NCBI RefSeq assembly: GCF_003852495.1
Contig: NZ_QAJI01000001.1
Location: 34,866-98,865 of the forward strand
Source of the DNA: Taibaiella sp. KBW10
GTDB lineage: Bacteria; Bacteroidota; Bacteroidia; Chitinophagales; Chitinophagaceae
DNA length: 64,000 nt
Direction of reading: 5' to 3'
Both the position numbers and the translations under genes were made by a program. A model generated the notes under the pieces. It worked only from the letters and a program-made list of their open reading frames with translations. It was not told the origin of the DNA and ran no database searches. Shown here one piece after another: positions 1-8,473 of this stretch (positions within the stretch are counted from its first letter, which is position 1; each line of letters opens with the position of its first letter).

Positions 1-1321
1 CACGATTGTTCTCCGCAATCTCGCTCAGGTAACGGGTTCTGGATGGGGGAATAATAAATATTTTCTCACTTAACTCGCCCGAAGCCACAAAATCCGATTG
101 CAGATCAGCACCTGTTTTCTCTACAATCTTATCCATTAAGGCACGATACATACTGTTTGTACCCGGATCGTTAAATTGAGAGGCAATGGTCCCATATATC
201 GGCATGGCATCCGTATCCTGATCAAATAATTTATGGTTGCGCTGGTATTGTTTTTTCACATCGCGCAGGGCATCTGCAGCACCACGTTTATCAAATTTAT
301 TCACGACAACGATATCGGCAAAATCAAGCATGTCGATTTTCTCCAATTGTGTTGCCGCACCATATTCCGGGGTCATGATGTACATACTCACATCACTGTA
401 ATCCGTGATTTGCGTATCACTTTGCCCGATACCTGAAGTTTCTAAAACGATTAAATCGTATTGTGCCGCTTTCAGAATATTTACGGCATCTTCAATATAT
501 TTTGATACCGCCAGATTGCTTTGACGGGTTGCCATAGAGCGCATATACACCCGGTCATTGCGAATGGCATTCATCCGGATACGATCACCCAGTAAAGCTC
601 CGCCAGTCTTCCTTTTGGAAGGATCTACCGATATAATACCGATTGTTTTTTCGGGAAAATCCAATAAATAGCGTCGTACAATTTCATCTACCGAAGAAGA
701 CTTACCCGAACCACCGGTACCGGTAATACCCAATACAGGTGTCTTACTTTCCTTAGCCAGTTCGACTACTTTTTGTAACATTGCTTTTGTTTCCGGCAAA
801 TCACCATAGTTTTCCGCAGCGGAGATCATACGGCCAATGTCTTTCGGATTTTTATCTTTAATATGCCCTACTTCACCGTTTAATTGGTTACCGGTAGCAT
901 AATCGGATTGGCTCATCAGATCAATGATCATACCTTCTAAGCCCATTGCACGGCCATCATCAGGAGAGTAAATCTTATCAATCCCATAAGCTTCCAGTTC
1001 TTTAATTTCTTCCGGAAGAATTACACCACCACCACCGGCAAAGATCTTGATATGGCCGGCACCTTTTTCTTTCAAAAGGTCATACATGTACTTTAAATAT
1101 TCTACATGCCCGCCCTGATAAGAGGTCATGGCAATAGCATTGGCATCTTCCTGAATGGCACAATCAACTACTTCCTGCACACTGCGGTCATGGCCGAGGT
1201 GGATCACTTCGGTACCATTGGCCTGCATCACCCGACGCATAATATTTATAGAAGCATCATGGCCGTCAAAAAGAGAAGCAGCCGTTACAATGCGAATTTT
1301 ATTTTTAGGAGAATAGGACAT
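1..1321 (-). CDS. icmF: IcmF, fused isobutyryl-CoA mutase (N-terminal part, cut by window edge)
   Basis: About 440 codons of the N-terminal part are present; the substrate-binding mutase half lies beyond the left edge. Seen: an N-terminal B12-binding domain starting [20 protein letters not shown] with DGHDAS near residue 20 and a Gly-rich FAGGGGV segment. This is followed by a MeaB/ArgK-type GTPase domain with P-loop GTGGSGKSS, then [17 protein letters not shown] and a switch-like ETSGIGQSD. The order B12 domain, G-protein chaperone, mutase is the known IcmF layout. IcmF interconverts isobutyryl-CoA and n-butyryl-CoA in cells that make or take up adenosylcobalamin, with the built-in GTPase gating cofactor loading. 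Start ATG at 1321 lies 25 bp downstream of a TACTTTTG promoter box. A separate methylmalonyl-CoA mutase large subunit is less likely because of the domain order. Confidence 0.9.
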   Translation of the reverse strand, partial: MSYSPKNKIRIVTAASLFDGHDASINIMRRVMQANGTEVIHLGHDRSVQEVVDCAIQEDANAIAMTSYQGGHVEYLKYMYDLLKEKGAGHIKIFAGGGGVILPEEIKELEAYGIDKIYSPDDGRAMGLEGMIIDLMSQSDYATGNQLNGEVGHIKDKNPKDIGRMISAAENYGDLPETKAMLQKVVELAKESKTPVLGITGTGGSGKSSSVDEIVRRYLLDFPEKTIGIISVDPSKRKTGGALLGDRIRMNAIRNDRVYMRSMATRQSNLAVSKYIEDAVNILKAAQYDLIVLETSGIGQSDTQITDYSDVSMYIMTPEYGAATQLEKIDMLDFADIVVVNKFDKRGAADALRDVKKQYQRNHKLFDQDTDAMPIYGTIASQFNDPGTNSMYRALMDKIVEKTGADLQSDFVASGELSEKIFIIPPSRTRYLSEIAENNR

Positions 1322-1346
1322 AATTTTATTAGCTTATAATAACCTC

Positions 1347-1354
1347 CAAAAGTA
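1347..1354 (-). promoter_or_regulatory. Bacteroidota-type -7 box for icmF
   Basis: TACTTTTG on the minus strand fits TAnnTTTG and lies 25 bp upstream of the icmF ATG, just after the terminator of the preceding gene. I could not see a well-spaced -33 TTG. Confidence 0.5.
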
Positions 1355-1379
1355 CAAAAAATGGCGCACATAGCGCCAT
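1355..1379 (-). terminator. Rho-independent terminator after the 1416-1937 lipoprotein gene
   Basis: On the minus strand ATGGCGC-TATGT-GCGCCAT forms a perfect 7-bp GC-rich stem followed directly by six T. It separates the lipoprotein gene from icmF. Confidence 0.7.
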
Positions 1380-1415
1380 AGATACTAAAAAAGAAGGAGA
1401 TGAGGCAACAGTCGG

Positions 1416-1937
1416 TTACCGACGCAAAAAGGCCATCATCGCGTGAGGATAAGCATATCCCTGATCCACTGCTAAATTACGAGGAAAATCGGGCAGGCCA
1501 TCAATCATAAAACCGGTATAGGGCTCGACTTTTGTTCTTCCGCTTCTACAAGGCTGATTGATCTCATAAGTATAGGTTTCCGCACCTTTTTTCACTTCCG
1601 TCAGCAAATACGTACGTCCGGTAGCCGGGATATAGACCTTGTAGTCTGTACCCTCCCTGATGTCATAAAAGCCGGCAGTAGGACTTGCAGAAAGGGTATC
1701 TCCCTTTTGGTACATATTCACCGGGTGTAAGGTATCCCGGAAGCGAACATCGCCCCAGCCGGAACCCGCACGGTAACCAGTAATGGCCACTGTGGCCAGT
1801 TCGCTTTGACTATAACCGATAAACCCTATACTGGGTGTAATACGAACGATACTATCGCTGCAGGTGTGTTTCCTTTTCTCCGAGCAAGCGGTAAACAACA
1901 GGAGACAGGATACCGAAAATAAAATAATTTTCTTCAT
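1416..1937 (-). CDS. Predicted lipoprotein, unknown function
   Basis: 173 residues. The chosen start (ATG at 1937) gives a clean lipoprotein signal, MKKIILFSVSCLLLFTAC, with the lipid-modified Cys at 18. The open frame runs 53 codons further upstream, but that extension is low-quality sequence and would bury the signal peptide. The mature part is Thr/Tyr/Gly-rich with predicted beta character and one Cys pair candidate (CSD... and PCRSGR). No family is recognised. It is probably anchored in the outer or inner membrane and ends at its own terminator before icmF. Confidence 0.65.
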   Translation of the reverse strand: MKKIILFSVSCLLLFTACSEKRKHTCSDSIVRITPSIGFIGYSQSELATVAITGYRAGSGWGDVRFRDTLHPVNMYQKGDTLSASPTAGFYDIREGTDYKVYIPATGRTYLLTEVKKGAETYTYEINQPCRSGRTKVEPYTGFMIDGLPDFPRNLAVDQGYAYPHAMMAFLRR

Positions 1938-2096
1938 GTATTTTAATACTAATTTTGATTTGCCGGCTAAGATAATTATAATAATGAGATTTAATAAACC
2001 TCTGTGTGCCGATATAGGGAGCTGATCAATCAAAAAATAAGGATGTCGCCCACTTCTTATTTTAAGAAAAGCATTAATGTGCCGAAAAGGACACAT

Positions 2097-2530
2097 AACA
2101 AAGTGTTTTTTTAGCCACGACTTTTATCTTATCCAAATTAATCATTAAAAATCATAACTCAAAGTAAGTGCGTAGCCGGCAAGGACATAGGGTCCGAAAT
2201 CGGTATACCAATCAGTCTTAGTGACAACTTCATCATACTTGTAAGATCTTCTTCTCCAGGAAAGCGCATCAAGTCCGATACCAGCTTCTACTCCTATCCT
2301 AAAGGACTTGGTTAGGGCAAAAGAAACATTTTGATTAAGCAATCCAAATAGCACTACAGGAAAAAAGTAACAGCATGCTTATACTCACTGTGCATCGGTA
2401 AACTTTTGTATTACTTATCATAAAATATAGTTTATTATTATGATTAACGTTTCTAGTTATCAAAACGATATGAATAAAAAGTGCGACACCCAAGGCATCG
2501 CATTTTTTATTTATCACTCAATTAATCTTA
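2097..2530. other. 434-bp stretch without an intact gene
   Basis: Holds only the barrel-protein relic (2145-about 2430) and A+T-rich spacer. A 60-codon frame at 2335-2517 (minus) is probably chance overlap with the relic. No promoter or hairpin of note was seen. Confidence 0.5.
2145..2430 (-). pseudogene. Decayed outer-membrane beta-barrel gene fragment
   Basis: A 69-codon frame (2354-2145) reads like the C-terminus of an outer-membrane barrel: alternating residues (FRIGVEAGIGLDALSW) and a final strand ALTLSYDF with the terminal Phe typical of barrel insertion. It lacks a credible ATG. Upstream, shifting frame once at a TTTTTT run (about 2365-2370) extends similar-looking protein (SEYKHAVTFF into PVVLFGLLNQNVSFAL) before stops intervene. 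I read this as a truncated, frameshifted relic. The alternative is a small real gene starting with GTG at 2354. No homologue can be named. Confidence 0.35.
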
Positions 2531-4606
2531 TTAGTCCTGGTTTTTCAGTTTCACCATCGTCAATATGGTAGCCACACCCACTAAAGGTTCATCAGTATCG
2601 TCCAGCATTTCGACGAGCCATTTAACAATACCACGCTTGATCTTGGACTTCGGATTATCTTCTGAAGGTGTCGTATCATTGGGTAGTTTCTGCTTGCAGG
2701 TAAAACGGATGCTGATTTTTGCCCCGGGATATACCGGTTTGGTAAAACGCAAATCATCAATACCATAATTCAACAGTACCGGGTTTAATTCATAACTATC
2801 AACAAACAAACCGGCCGCTATGCTCATAATAAAATAGCCATGTGCCACCTGTTGGTCAAACATAGTGCCTTCAAAATCGGTTTCTACTTTATGGGCATAG
2901 AAATTATCGCCACTCAGCGCTGCAAATTTGTCAATATCCTCACTGGTGATCTCCCGGCTTTCGGTCATCAATTGATCACTCACTTTTAATTCTTCAAAAT
3001 ATTTCTTGAAAGGATGTACCGCACTCAGATTGCCTTTAGCTCCTTGCTGATAGACATTGGTAATGGCTGTGATCGTAGTAGGAGAGCCTTGAATGGCGGT
3101 GCGTTGCATATAATGTAATACCCCTCTGATACCGCCCATTTCTTCTCCGCCACCGGCACGACCGGGACCTCCGTGTACCAACATCGGCATCGGAGAACCA
3201 TGGCCTGTGCTTTCTTTGGCACAGTCTCTGTTCAGGATTAAGATACGGCCATGCATGGTCGCTGCTTCTAAAGTATAATCTTTTGCGATGGCATCGTCGG
3301 CCGTAATGATCGAACTCACCAAAGAACCCTTACCCATTTGGGCGAGTGCTGCAGCTTCATCGGTCGTTTTATAGGGCATAATGGTACTTACGGGACCAAA
3401 AGCTTCAATATTGTGCACATCTGTTTTCTGGAAAGGATTATCATTAAAGAAGACAACAGGCGGTAGGAAGGCTCCTTTTTCCTTATCAGCACCTTTTACC
3501 TCAAAAGCATCAAGGTCGCCGATCACGATTTCCTGCGATTGTTGCAATTCTTTAATCTTGCCTAATACTTCTTCTTTCTGGGATTGCCCGGCCAGGGAAC
3601 CCATACGCACGCCTTCTACAGAAGGATCGCCGATGGTCGAGCTGGCTAAGCGCTTACCTAAAGCAATCTGAACGTCTTCTACCATATTTTCAGGCACAAT
3701 GATCCTGCGCACTGCAGTACATTTCTGACCTGCTTTTGTCGTTATCTCTCTGGCAATTTCTTTTATGAAAATATCAAATTCCGGCATATCTGTGGTCACA
3801 TCAATTCCGAGTACCGAACAGTTCAGCGAATCGGCCTCCATATTGAACGGAACGGCTTCTTCTATCAAACGCGGATGTGATTTCAGCATTTTACCCGTAG
3901 TGGCAGAACCTGTAAAGGTTACGGTATCGCCATTTTCTACAAAGTCCAGGATGCCCCTTGCGGAACCACAAATCAACTGCAATGCACCTGCCGGCAAAAT
4001 ACCCGAAGCAATAATATCCTGCACAACGGCTTCGGTGAGGAAGGAAGTGAGGGTTGCGGGTTTTACAATAGCGGGCACGCCTGCCATCAGGTTTACGGCT
4101 ACTTTTTCCAACATACCCCAAACCGGGAAGTTAAAGGCATTGATGTGAATCGCCACACCACGTTTGGGTACCATAATATGATGGCCAATGAAACTACCGC
4201 CTTTTGACAAAGGGGCTACATCACCATCAATATAAAAAGGCTCATCCGGAAATTGACGGCGTAAAGAGGCATTGGCAAATAGATTACCGATGCCGCCTTC
4301 GATATCGACCCAGCTATCGGCACGGGTCGCTCCGGTAAAGGCAGAAATTGTATAATATGTTTCTTTTCTTTCCATCAGATACAGGGCCAATGCTTTAAGC
4401 ATTCTGCCGCGTTCGTGAAAAGTCATTTTTCTTAATGCAGGACTACCGGTTGTTCTGGCATACTGCATCATGGCAGCAAAATCCAGGTTTTTACTATCAG
4501 CGGTATACAGCGCCTCTCCCGTAATGGCATTGTATAAGGTTTCTCCATTATCGGTTGCCGGAATCCACTGTCCGCCCGCGTAGTTCTGTAATTTTATTAA
4601 AGACAT
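2531..4606 (-). CDS. paaZ: PaaZ: oxepin-CoA hydrolase / 3-oxo-5,6-dehydrosuberyl-CoA semialdehyde dehydrogenase
   Basis: 691 residues, two-domain. Residues about 1-525 form an NADP-dependent aldehyde dehydrogenase with general base Glu257 (NMEADS) and nucleophile Cys296 ([10 protein letters not shown]), matching E256 and C295 of E. coli PaaZ. Residues about 540-685 form a MaoC-like (R)-hydratase hot-dog domain with Asp567 and His572 (SGDNFYAHK), matching D561 and H566. The enzyme opens the oxepin ring of phenylacetate-derived CoA and oxidises the resulting semialdehyde. The other paa genes are not adjacent, so it may serve a pathway encoded elsewhere or a related ring-cleavage route. Length is close to the E. 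coli protein (681). Confidence 0.92.
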   Translation of the reverse strand: MSLIKLQNYAGGQWIPATDNGETLYNAITGEALYTADSKNLDFAAMMQYARTTGSPALRKMTFHERGRMLKALALYLMERKETYYTISAFTGATRADSWVDIEGGIGNLFANASLRRQFPDEPFYIDGDVAPLSKGGSFIGHHIMVPKRGVAIHINAFNFPVWGMLEKVAVNLMAGVPAIVKPATLTSFLTEAVVQDIIASGILPAGALQLICGSARGILDFVENGDTVTFTGSATTGKMLKSHPRLIEEAVPFNMEADSLNCSVLGIDVTTDMPEFDIFIKEIAREITTKAGQKCTAVRRIIVPENMVEDVQIALGKRLASSTIGDPSVEGVRMGSLAGQSQKEEVLGKIKELQQSQEIVIGDLDAFEVKGADKEKGAFLPPVVFFNDNPFQKTDVHNIEAFGPVSTIMPYKTTDEAAALAQMGKGSLVSSIITADDAIAKDYTLEAATMHGRILILNRDCAKESTGHGSPMPMLVHGGPGRAGGGEEMGGIRGVLHYMQRTAIQGSPTTITAITNVYQQGAKGNLSAVHPFKKYFEELKVSDQLMTESREITSEDIDKFAALSGDNFYAHKVETDFEGTMFDQQVAHGYFIMSIAAGLFVDSYELNPVLLNYGIDDLRFTKPVYPGAKISIRFTCKQKLPNDTTPSEDNPKSKIKRGIVKWLVEMLDDTDEPLVGVATILTMVKLKNQD

Positions 4607-4775
4607 ATTGAAGTGATTTGTACAGTATAGACCCGCAATTTACAATAAAATATCTTATACAGGGGCATCGCGAAACAATTATTAACAGTGGTTGCGCGCC
4701 TCGTATTCCTTACAAAAAGGCGCTTATATACTGCTTAATAACAAATTAAAAATGTGTATTCCCGTCAAAGCTTTT

Positions 4776-4783
4776 TATTTTTG
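4776..4783 (+). promoter_or_regulatory. -7 box very close to the TPR gene start
   Basis: TATTTTTG fits TAnnTTTG and ends 4 bp before ATG 4788. If used, the mRNA would be nearly leaderless. It argues that the longer upstream frame start at 4692 is not the real start. Confidence 0.4.
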
Positions 4784-4787
4784 CGCC

Positions 4788-6275
4788 ATGTTCAAAAAAG
4801 CGGCCTTACTGGCGATATTCTTTTGCTTATTTTTTACCTTACGTAGCCTGGCCGGCTATTATTACGATTTCAACACCAGATGTCAATCTGCCTACCAGGC
4901 CTATACTTCTTTTAAGATTGCAGAGGCGAATAAATTGCTGGAAGCGGAACTTAAAGACCACCCTAATAACCTGATCGCGATATACCTGTATAGCTATGAC
5001 GATGTGTTTACATTATTGTTTCGCGGAGATCCGGCAGAATTGAAACGAAGAAGAAATAACCTGAGTATCCGCATGAATGTATTGGATAAAGGTGATAAAA
5101 ATTCGCCCTGGTATGCCTATACCAAAGCAACGCTGTACTTTCACTGGGCGGCAATCAATATCCGTTTCAACGATATGACTACCGGAGCAAATCTATTTCG
5201 CAAATCTTACAACAACCTGAAAGAAAACCAATCCAAATTTCCTAATTTCAAGCAAAATGACATCTTACTTGGGGTTGCAGAGGGCATGATCGGCACGATT
5301 CCCAACAATTACAAATGGATGGTGAATTTATTGGGTTTTAAAGGATCTGTAAAAAGCGGCAATACACGCATTATTAACTACCTTAATAATACCGGCTCCG
5401 ATGCGCAGCTGCTGAAAGAAGAAGCCATTGTGTACTATTGCTATTTTAAATCGATTTTATACAGCGAGCCCAAACTGGCTTTTGAATACCTTGATGCCAA
5501 TAAGATTGATGTGAGGAATAATTACCTGCTGGCTTTTACCAAAGCAAATATTGCTTTGAATAATAACAAATCGGCACTGGCACAAAATATCCTCAACAAC
5601 CTGAATAAAGACAATGGTTATATGGAGGTGCCGGCATTTAACTTTGAAATGGGCCAGGCCGCCTTATTCAGCCTTGATGATGATTGTATCCGCTACTTTA
5701 ACCGTTTTTTGAATAGCACAAAAAACAATTATTTTATTAAAGAAACCTATCAGAAGATGAGCCAGTATTATTGGGTGATGGGCAATAAGACGAAGGCTGA
5801 TGAGTATAAAAATTACTGTCTTCAATACGGCTCGGCCATTACAGATGGCGATAAACAGGCTTTAAGGTATGCCAAGAGCAGCAGTTATCCGGATGCAACC
5901 CTGTTGAAGATACACCTGCTTTGTGATGGGGGCAATTATCTAAAAGCCAATACTGTGATCAGTAAATACAAGAAAACAGACTTTCTCAAGGAGGCTGATC
6001 AATTAGAGTTTACCTACAGAAACGCGCAAATCTATAATGCTTTAGGACAAAAAAACCTGGCCATCGCCTTTTATGAGGAGACGGTTAAAACAGGTGCAGA
6101 AAGAACAGAGCATTATGCAGCCAGAGCTGCATTAGAACTGGGCAATATCTATGAAGATCAGGGCCAGAAAGCTACCGCGATCAAATGGTATCATACCTGT
6201 ATGGACATGAAAAATCATGATTATGAAAATTCGCTGGAGCAGAAGGCAAAAGCGGCATTGAACCGGTTAAAATAA
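4788..6275 (+). CDS. TPR-repeat protein with signal peptide
   Basis: 495 residues from ATG 4788, beginning MFKKAALLAIFFCLFFTLRS, a hydrophobic export signal followed by GYYYDFNTRCQSAYQAY. The rest is helical with tetratricopeptide-like pairs, clearest at the C-terminus (IYNALGQKNLAIAFYEETVK; ALELGNIYEDQGQKATAIKW). The usual role of such repeats is protein-protein scaffolding. Here it is probably periplasmic. The frame is open 32 codons further upstream but that part lacks a signal peptide and precedes the -7 box. A bidirectional terminator follows. The exact partner is unknown. Confidence 0.7.
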   Translation: MFKKAALLAIFFCLFFTLRSLAGYYYDFNTRCQSAYQAYTSFKIAEANKLLEAELKDHPNNLIAIYLYSYDDVFTLLFRGDPAELKRRRNNLSIRMNVLDKGDKNSPWYAYTKATLYFHWAAINIRFNDMTTGANLFRKSYNNLKENQSKFPNFKQNDILLGVAEGMIGTIPNNYKWMVNLLGFKGSVKSGNTRIINYLNNTGSDAQLLKEEAIVYYCYFKSILYSEPKLAFEYLDANKIDVRNNYLLAFTKANIALNNNKSALAQNILNNLNKDNGYMEVPAFNFEMGQAALFSLDDDCIRYFNRFLNSTKNNYFIKETYQKMSQYYWVMGNKTKADEYKNYCLQYGSAITDGDKQALRYAKSSSYPDATLLKIHLLCDGGNYLKANTVISKYKKTDFLKEADQLEFTYRNAQIYNALGQKNLAIAFYEETVKTGAERTEHYAARAALELGNIYEDQGQKATAIKWYHTCMDMKNHDYENSLEQKAKAALNRLK

Positions 6276-6277
6276 CA

Positions 6278-6308
6278 AAAAGGCAAACTTCTCTGAAGTT
6301 TGCCTTTT
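6278..6308. terminator. Bidirectional terminator between convergent genes
   Basis: AAAAGGCAAACTTC-TCT-GAAGTTTGCCTTTT is a perfect 14-bp stem with A/T tracts on both sides. It serves the TPR gene (plus) and the small lipoprotein gene (minus). Confidence 0.85.
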
Positions 6309-6327
6309 AAAATATAATAAGATTGTA

Positions 6328-6585
6328 TTAATACAAATCGCAGGTTTCGGTCGTTACAATGCCCATTTCAGTCTTCGTCTGAGAAGCTGCTTTGCATTTT
6401 GAAGAGGCTCCTTTGCTATTGTCTCTGACATTATACTCTTTCGTAATAGGAGCAGGAAGCCCTGGTTTACCGGAATAAACCACCTCACAACGGCAGGTAT
6501 AATCTTTGATACAAGAAGTAAATCCTAAACTCAGAAGACCTAAGCCACAGAGGGTAACAGTAGCACGGAGTAATTGTTTTTTCAT
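6328..6585 (-). CDS. Small Cys-rich lipoprotein, unknown function
   Basis: 85 residues. The signal peptide ends in LGFTSC, a lipobox with Cys25, followed by IKDYTCRCEVVYSG. The mature part has four further Cys (CRC, KCKAAS, TCDLY), possibly two disulfides. Short lipoproteins with a CxC near the N-terminus and a C-terminal Cys are common in this phylum but have no assigned function. It has its own textbook promoter (TTG, 19 bp, TATCTTTG). Confidence 0.7.
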   Translation of the reverse strand: MKKQLLRATVTLCGLGLLSLGFTSCIKDYTCRCEVVYSGKPGLPAPITKEYNVRDNSKGASSKCKAASQTKTEMGIVTTETCDLY

Positions 6586-6608
6586 TATGACAATTTTTCA
6601 AATTTCAT

Positions 6609-6638
6609 CAAAGATAATATTCGGAATGGAGAAATCAA
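6609..6638 (-). promoter_or_regulatory. Promoter of the small lipoprotein gene
   Basis: On the minus strand a TTG (6638-6636), 19-bp spacer and TATCTTTG (6616-6609) match the Bacteroidota sigma-ABfr consensus (TTG, about 19 bp, TAnnTTTG). The ATG follows 23 bp after the box. Confidence 0.7.
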
Positions 6639-6691
6639 AATGCAAATTTTTTTCCGCAGCCTTAATGTTTTATTTTCGTAAAAATTTATAA

Positions 6692-7831
6692 ATGAAGATC
6701 ATTATTATTGGTTCGGCTTATCCTTTAAGAGGGGGCATTGCTACGTTCAATGAGCGGTTTGCCTCTTTTATGCAAGCGCAGGGCCACGATGTTATTATTT
6801 ATTCCTACAGTTTACAATATCCTAGTTTCTTATTTCCGGGCAAAACGCAATATTCCACAGAGCCTGCTCCGGAAAACATACATATCAAACCGGCTATTAA
6901 TTCGGCCAATCCATTGAACTGGATCAAAGCAGGCCGCCAATTAAGGAATGAAAATGCAGACCTGATCCTGGTGCGGTATTGGATGCCCTATTTTGGTCCC
7001 AGCCTGGGAACGATCCTGAGAACTGCCGCTAAAAACCGCAAAACCAAGATCATTTGTATTGCCGATAATATCATTCCTCATGAAAAAAGAACCGGCGATA
7101 CGGCGTTTACGAAATACTTTGTAAAGCCAATCCATGCTTTTCTCACGATGAGCCAAAGTGTTTTAAAAGACCTGGAGCAATTTGCGCCACAAAAACCTAA
7201 GCTATATACGCCGCATCCGCTTTATGATAATTTTGGAGATAGCTATCCCAAAGCCGAAGCCCGGAAAAAATTAAATATCCCGGCCGACGAAAAAGTGATT
7301 TTGTTTTTTGGCTTTATTCGTAAGTATAAAGGCCTTGATCTACTGCTTGAGGCAATGACTGATGCGCGCATCAAACAAAAAGGGATCAAGCTGATGGTAG
7401 CGGGAGAATTCTATGAAAAGCGAGAAAGCTACGATAACCTGATCCAGTCACGGGGTTTGGCCGATCAGCTATACTTATTTACAGACTTTATTCCAAATGC
7501 GGAAGTGGGTTTATACTTTTCTGCGGCAGATGTGGTGGTACAACCCTATCGTAATGCCACGCAAAGCGGTATTACGCAGATTTGCTTTCACTTCAACAAA
7601 CCGATGGTGGTCACCAACGTCGGTGGTCTGGCAGAATCTATTCCTGATGGAAAAATAGGCTATGTTGCTGAGGTGGACCCTACATCTATAGCGGATAATA
7701 TTCTTAGATTTTATGAAGAAGGAAAGGAAGAAACGCTTATTGAACATATAAAAGCGGAAAAGAAAAAATACAGCTGGGATTATTTCCTGGACAGTATTAT
7801 GCAATTGTATAAAACGATCAACCATCAATAA
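6692..7831 (+). CDS. Family-4 (GT-B) glycosyltransferase
   Basis: 379 residues. The N-terminal GT-B half opens with MKIIIIGSAYPLRGGIATF, the Gly-rich acceptor loop of GT4 enzymes. The C-terminal half carries KVILFFGFIRKYKGLDLLLEA and the donor-binding stretch around QPYRNATQSGITQICFHFNKP followed by VVTNVGGLAE. Such enzymes transfer a sugar from a nucleotide donor to a lipid or glycan at the cytoplasmic membrane face; the donor cannot be read from sequence. Its stop codon (7829-7831) lies inside the start of the next gene, so the two are probably translationally linked. Confidence 0.88.
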   Translation: MKIIIIGSAYPLRGGIATFNERFASFMQAQGHDVIIYSYSLQYPSFLFPGKTQYSTEPAPENIHIKPAINSANPLNWIKAGRQLRNENADLILVRYWMPYFGPSLGTILRTAAKNRKTKIICIADNIIPHEKRTGDTAFTKYFVKPIHAFLTMSQSVLKDLEQFAPQKPKLYTPHPLYDNFGDSYPKAEARKKLNIPADEKVILFFGFIRKYKGLDLLLEAMTDARIKQKGIKLMVAGEFYEKRESYDNLIQSRGLADQLYLFTDFIPNAEVGLYFSAADVVVQPYRNATQSGITQICFHFNKPMVVTNVGGLAESIPDGKIGYVAEVDPTSIADNILRFYEEGKEETLIEHIKAEKKKYSWDYFLDSIMQLYKTINHQ

Positions 7832-8468
7832 CTACTATCAAATACTGGAAGTAGCACCTGATGCGGATGCGGGTACGATCAAAAAATCGTTCCGCAGGCT
7901 GGCACATCAATACCATCCCGACAAAAATCCCGATAATACCTTTGCCCATACGCATTTTACCGCCTTAAAGGCAGCTTATGAAGTCTTGTCTGATGCGCAC
8001 AAGCGGAAGGACTATGATAAAGAATTATGGTTGCTGCAAAAAAATTCCCTGCACTATACACGAGCGGTCACGCCGGCATTAATGCTGGACCGATTGCAAC
8101 AGGTATGGGCGGCGATACTGGTCAAAAAGGAATATCATGTAATTGAAAATCACCTGACCGACTACTTGTGTTCGATGATGAGTGATCATCATATTGCAAT
8201 CTTCCAGCAGCAGGCGAGCGATAGCGCATATGAGCAGTTTACCGAGCAGGTATTAGCCTTATGCCGCACTTTACCCCAACACCAGTCCGCAATGGTCTTA
8301 GCCTCTTTAAAAAAGCTCAATACTTATAACGAAGGCATGTTAAAAAGCATAGAACGTTATGAAGACAGCCGAAAACACCGGGATATATATCACAAATATA
8401 CCGGTTGGTTTATTTTGGGTATTGCGCTCCTGCTCTGTTTCCTGATGTATTGGTATAGCCGTCAATAA
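7824..8468 (+). CDS. Tail-anchored J-domain (DnaJ-like) protein with apparent non-AUG start
   Basis: 214 residues if started at 7824. A full J-domain is readable: NNYYQILEVAPDADAG, KKSFRRLAHQYHPDKNP (the Hsp70-activating HPD motif) and FTALKAAYEVLSDAHKRKDY. It then has a helical region and a C-terminal membrane segment (WFILGIALLLCFLMYWYS) ending in Arg-Gln. J-domains stimulate a DnaK ATPase; this one would act at the membrane. The frame opens at 7752 and has no ATG, GTG or TTG before TTG 7986, which lies after the J-domain. At the position where Met is expected (Met-Asn-Asn-Tyr-Tyr) the codon is ATC at 7824. It overlaps the glycosyltransferase stop by 8 bp. The start could be AUC, a +1 slip from the glycosyltransferase, or a base error. 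Confidence 0.7.
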   Translation: MNNYYQILEVAPDADAGTIKKSFRRLAHQYHPDKNPDNTFAHTHFTALKAAYEVLSDAHKRKDYDKELWLLQKNSLHYTRAVTPALMLDRLQQVWAAILVKKEYHVIENHLTDYLCSMMSDHHIAIFQQQASDSAYEQFTEQVLALCRTLPQHQSAMVLASLKKLNTYNEGMLKSIERYEDSRKHRDIYHKYTGWFILGIALLLCFLMYWYSRQ

Positions 8469-8473
8469 AAGGA

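Noticed and set aside
1361..1379. Inverted repeat ATGGCGC/GCGCCAT as an operator of icmF
   Set aside because: It is directly followed by TTTTTT on the minus strand and sits after a gene end, so a terminator explains it.
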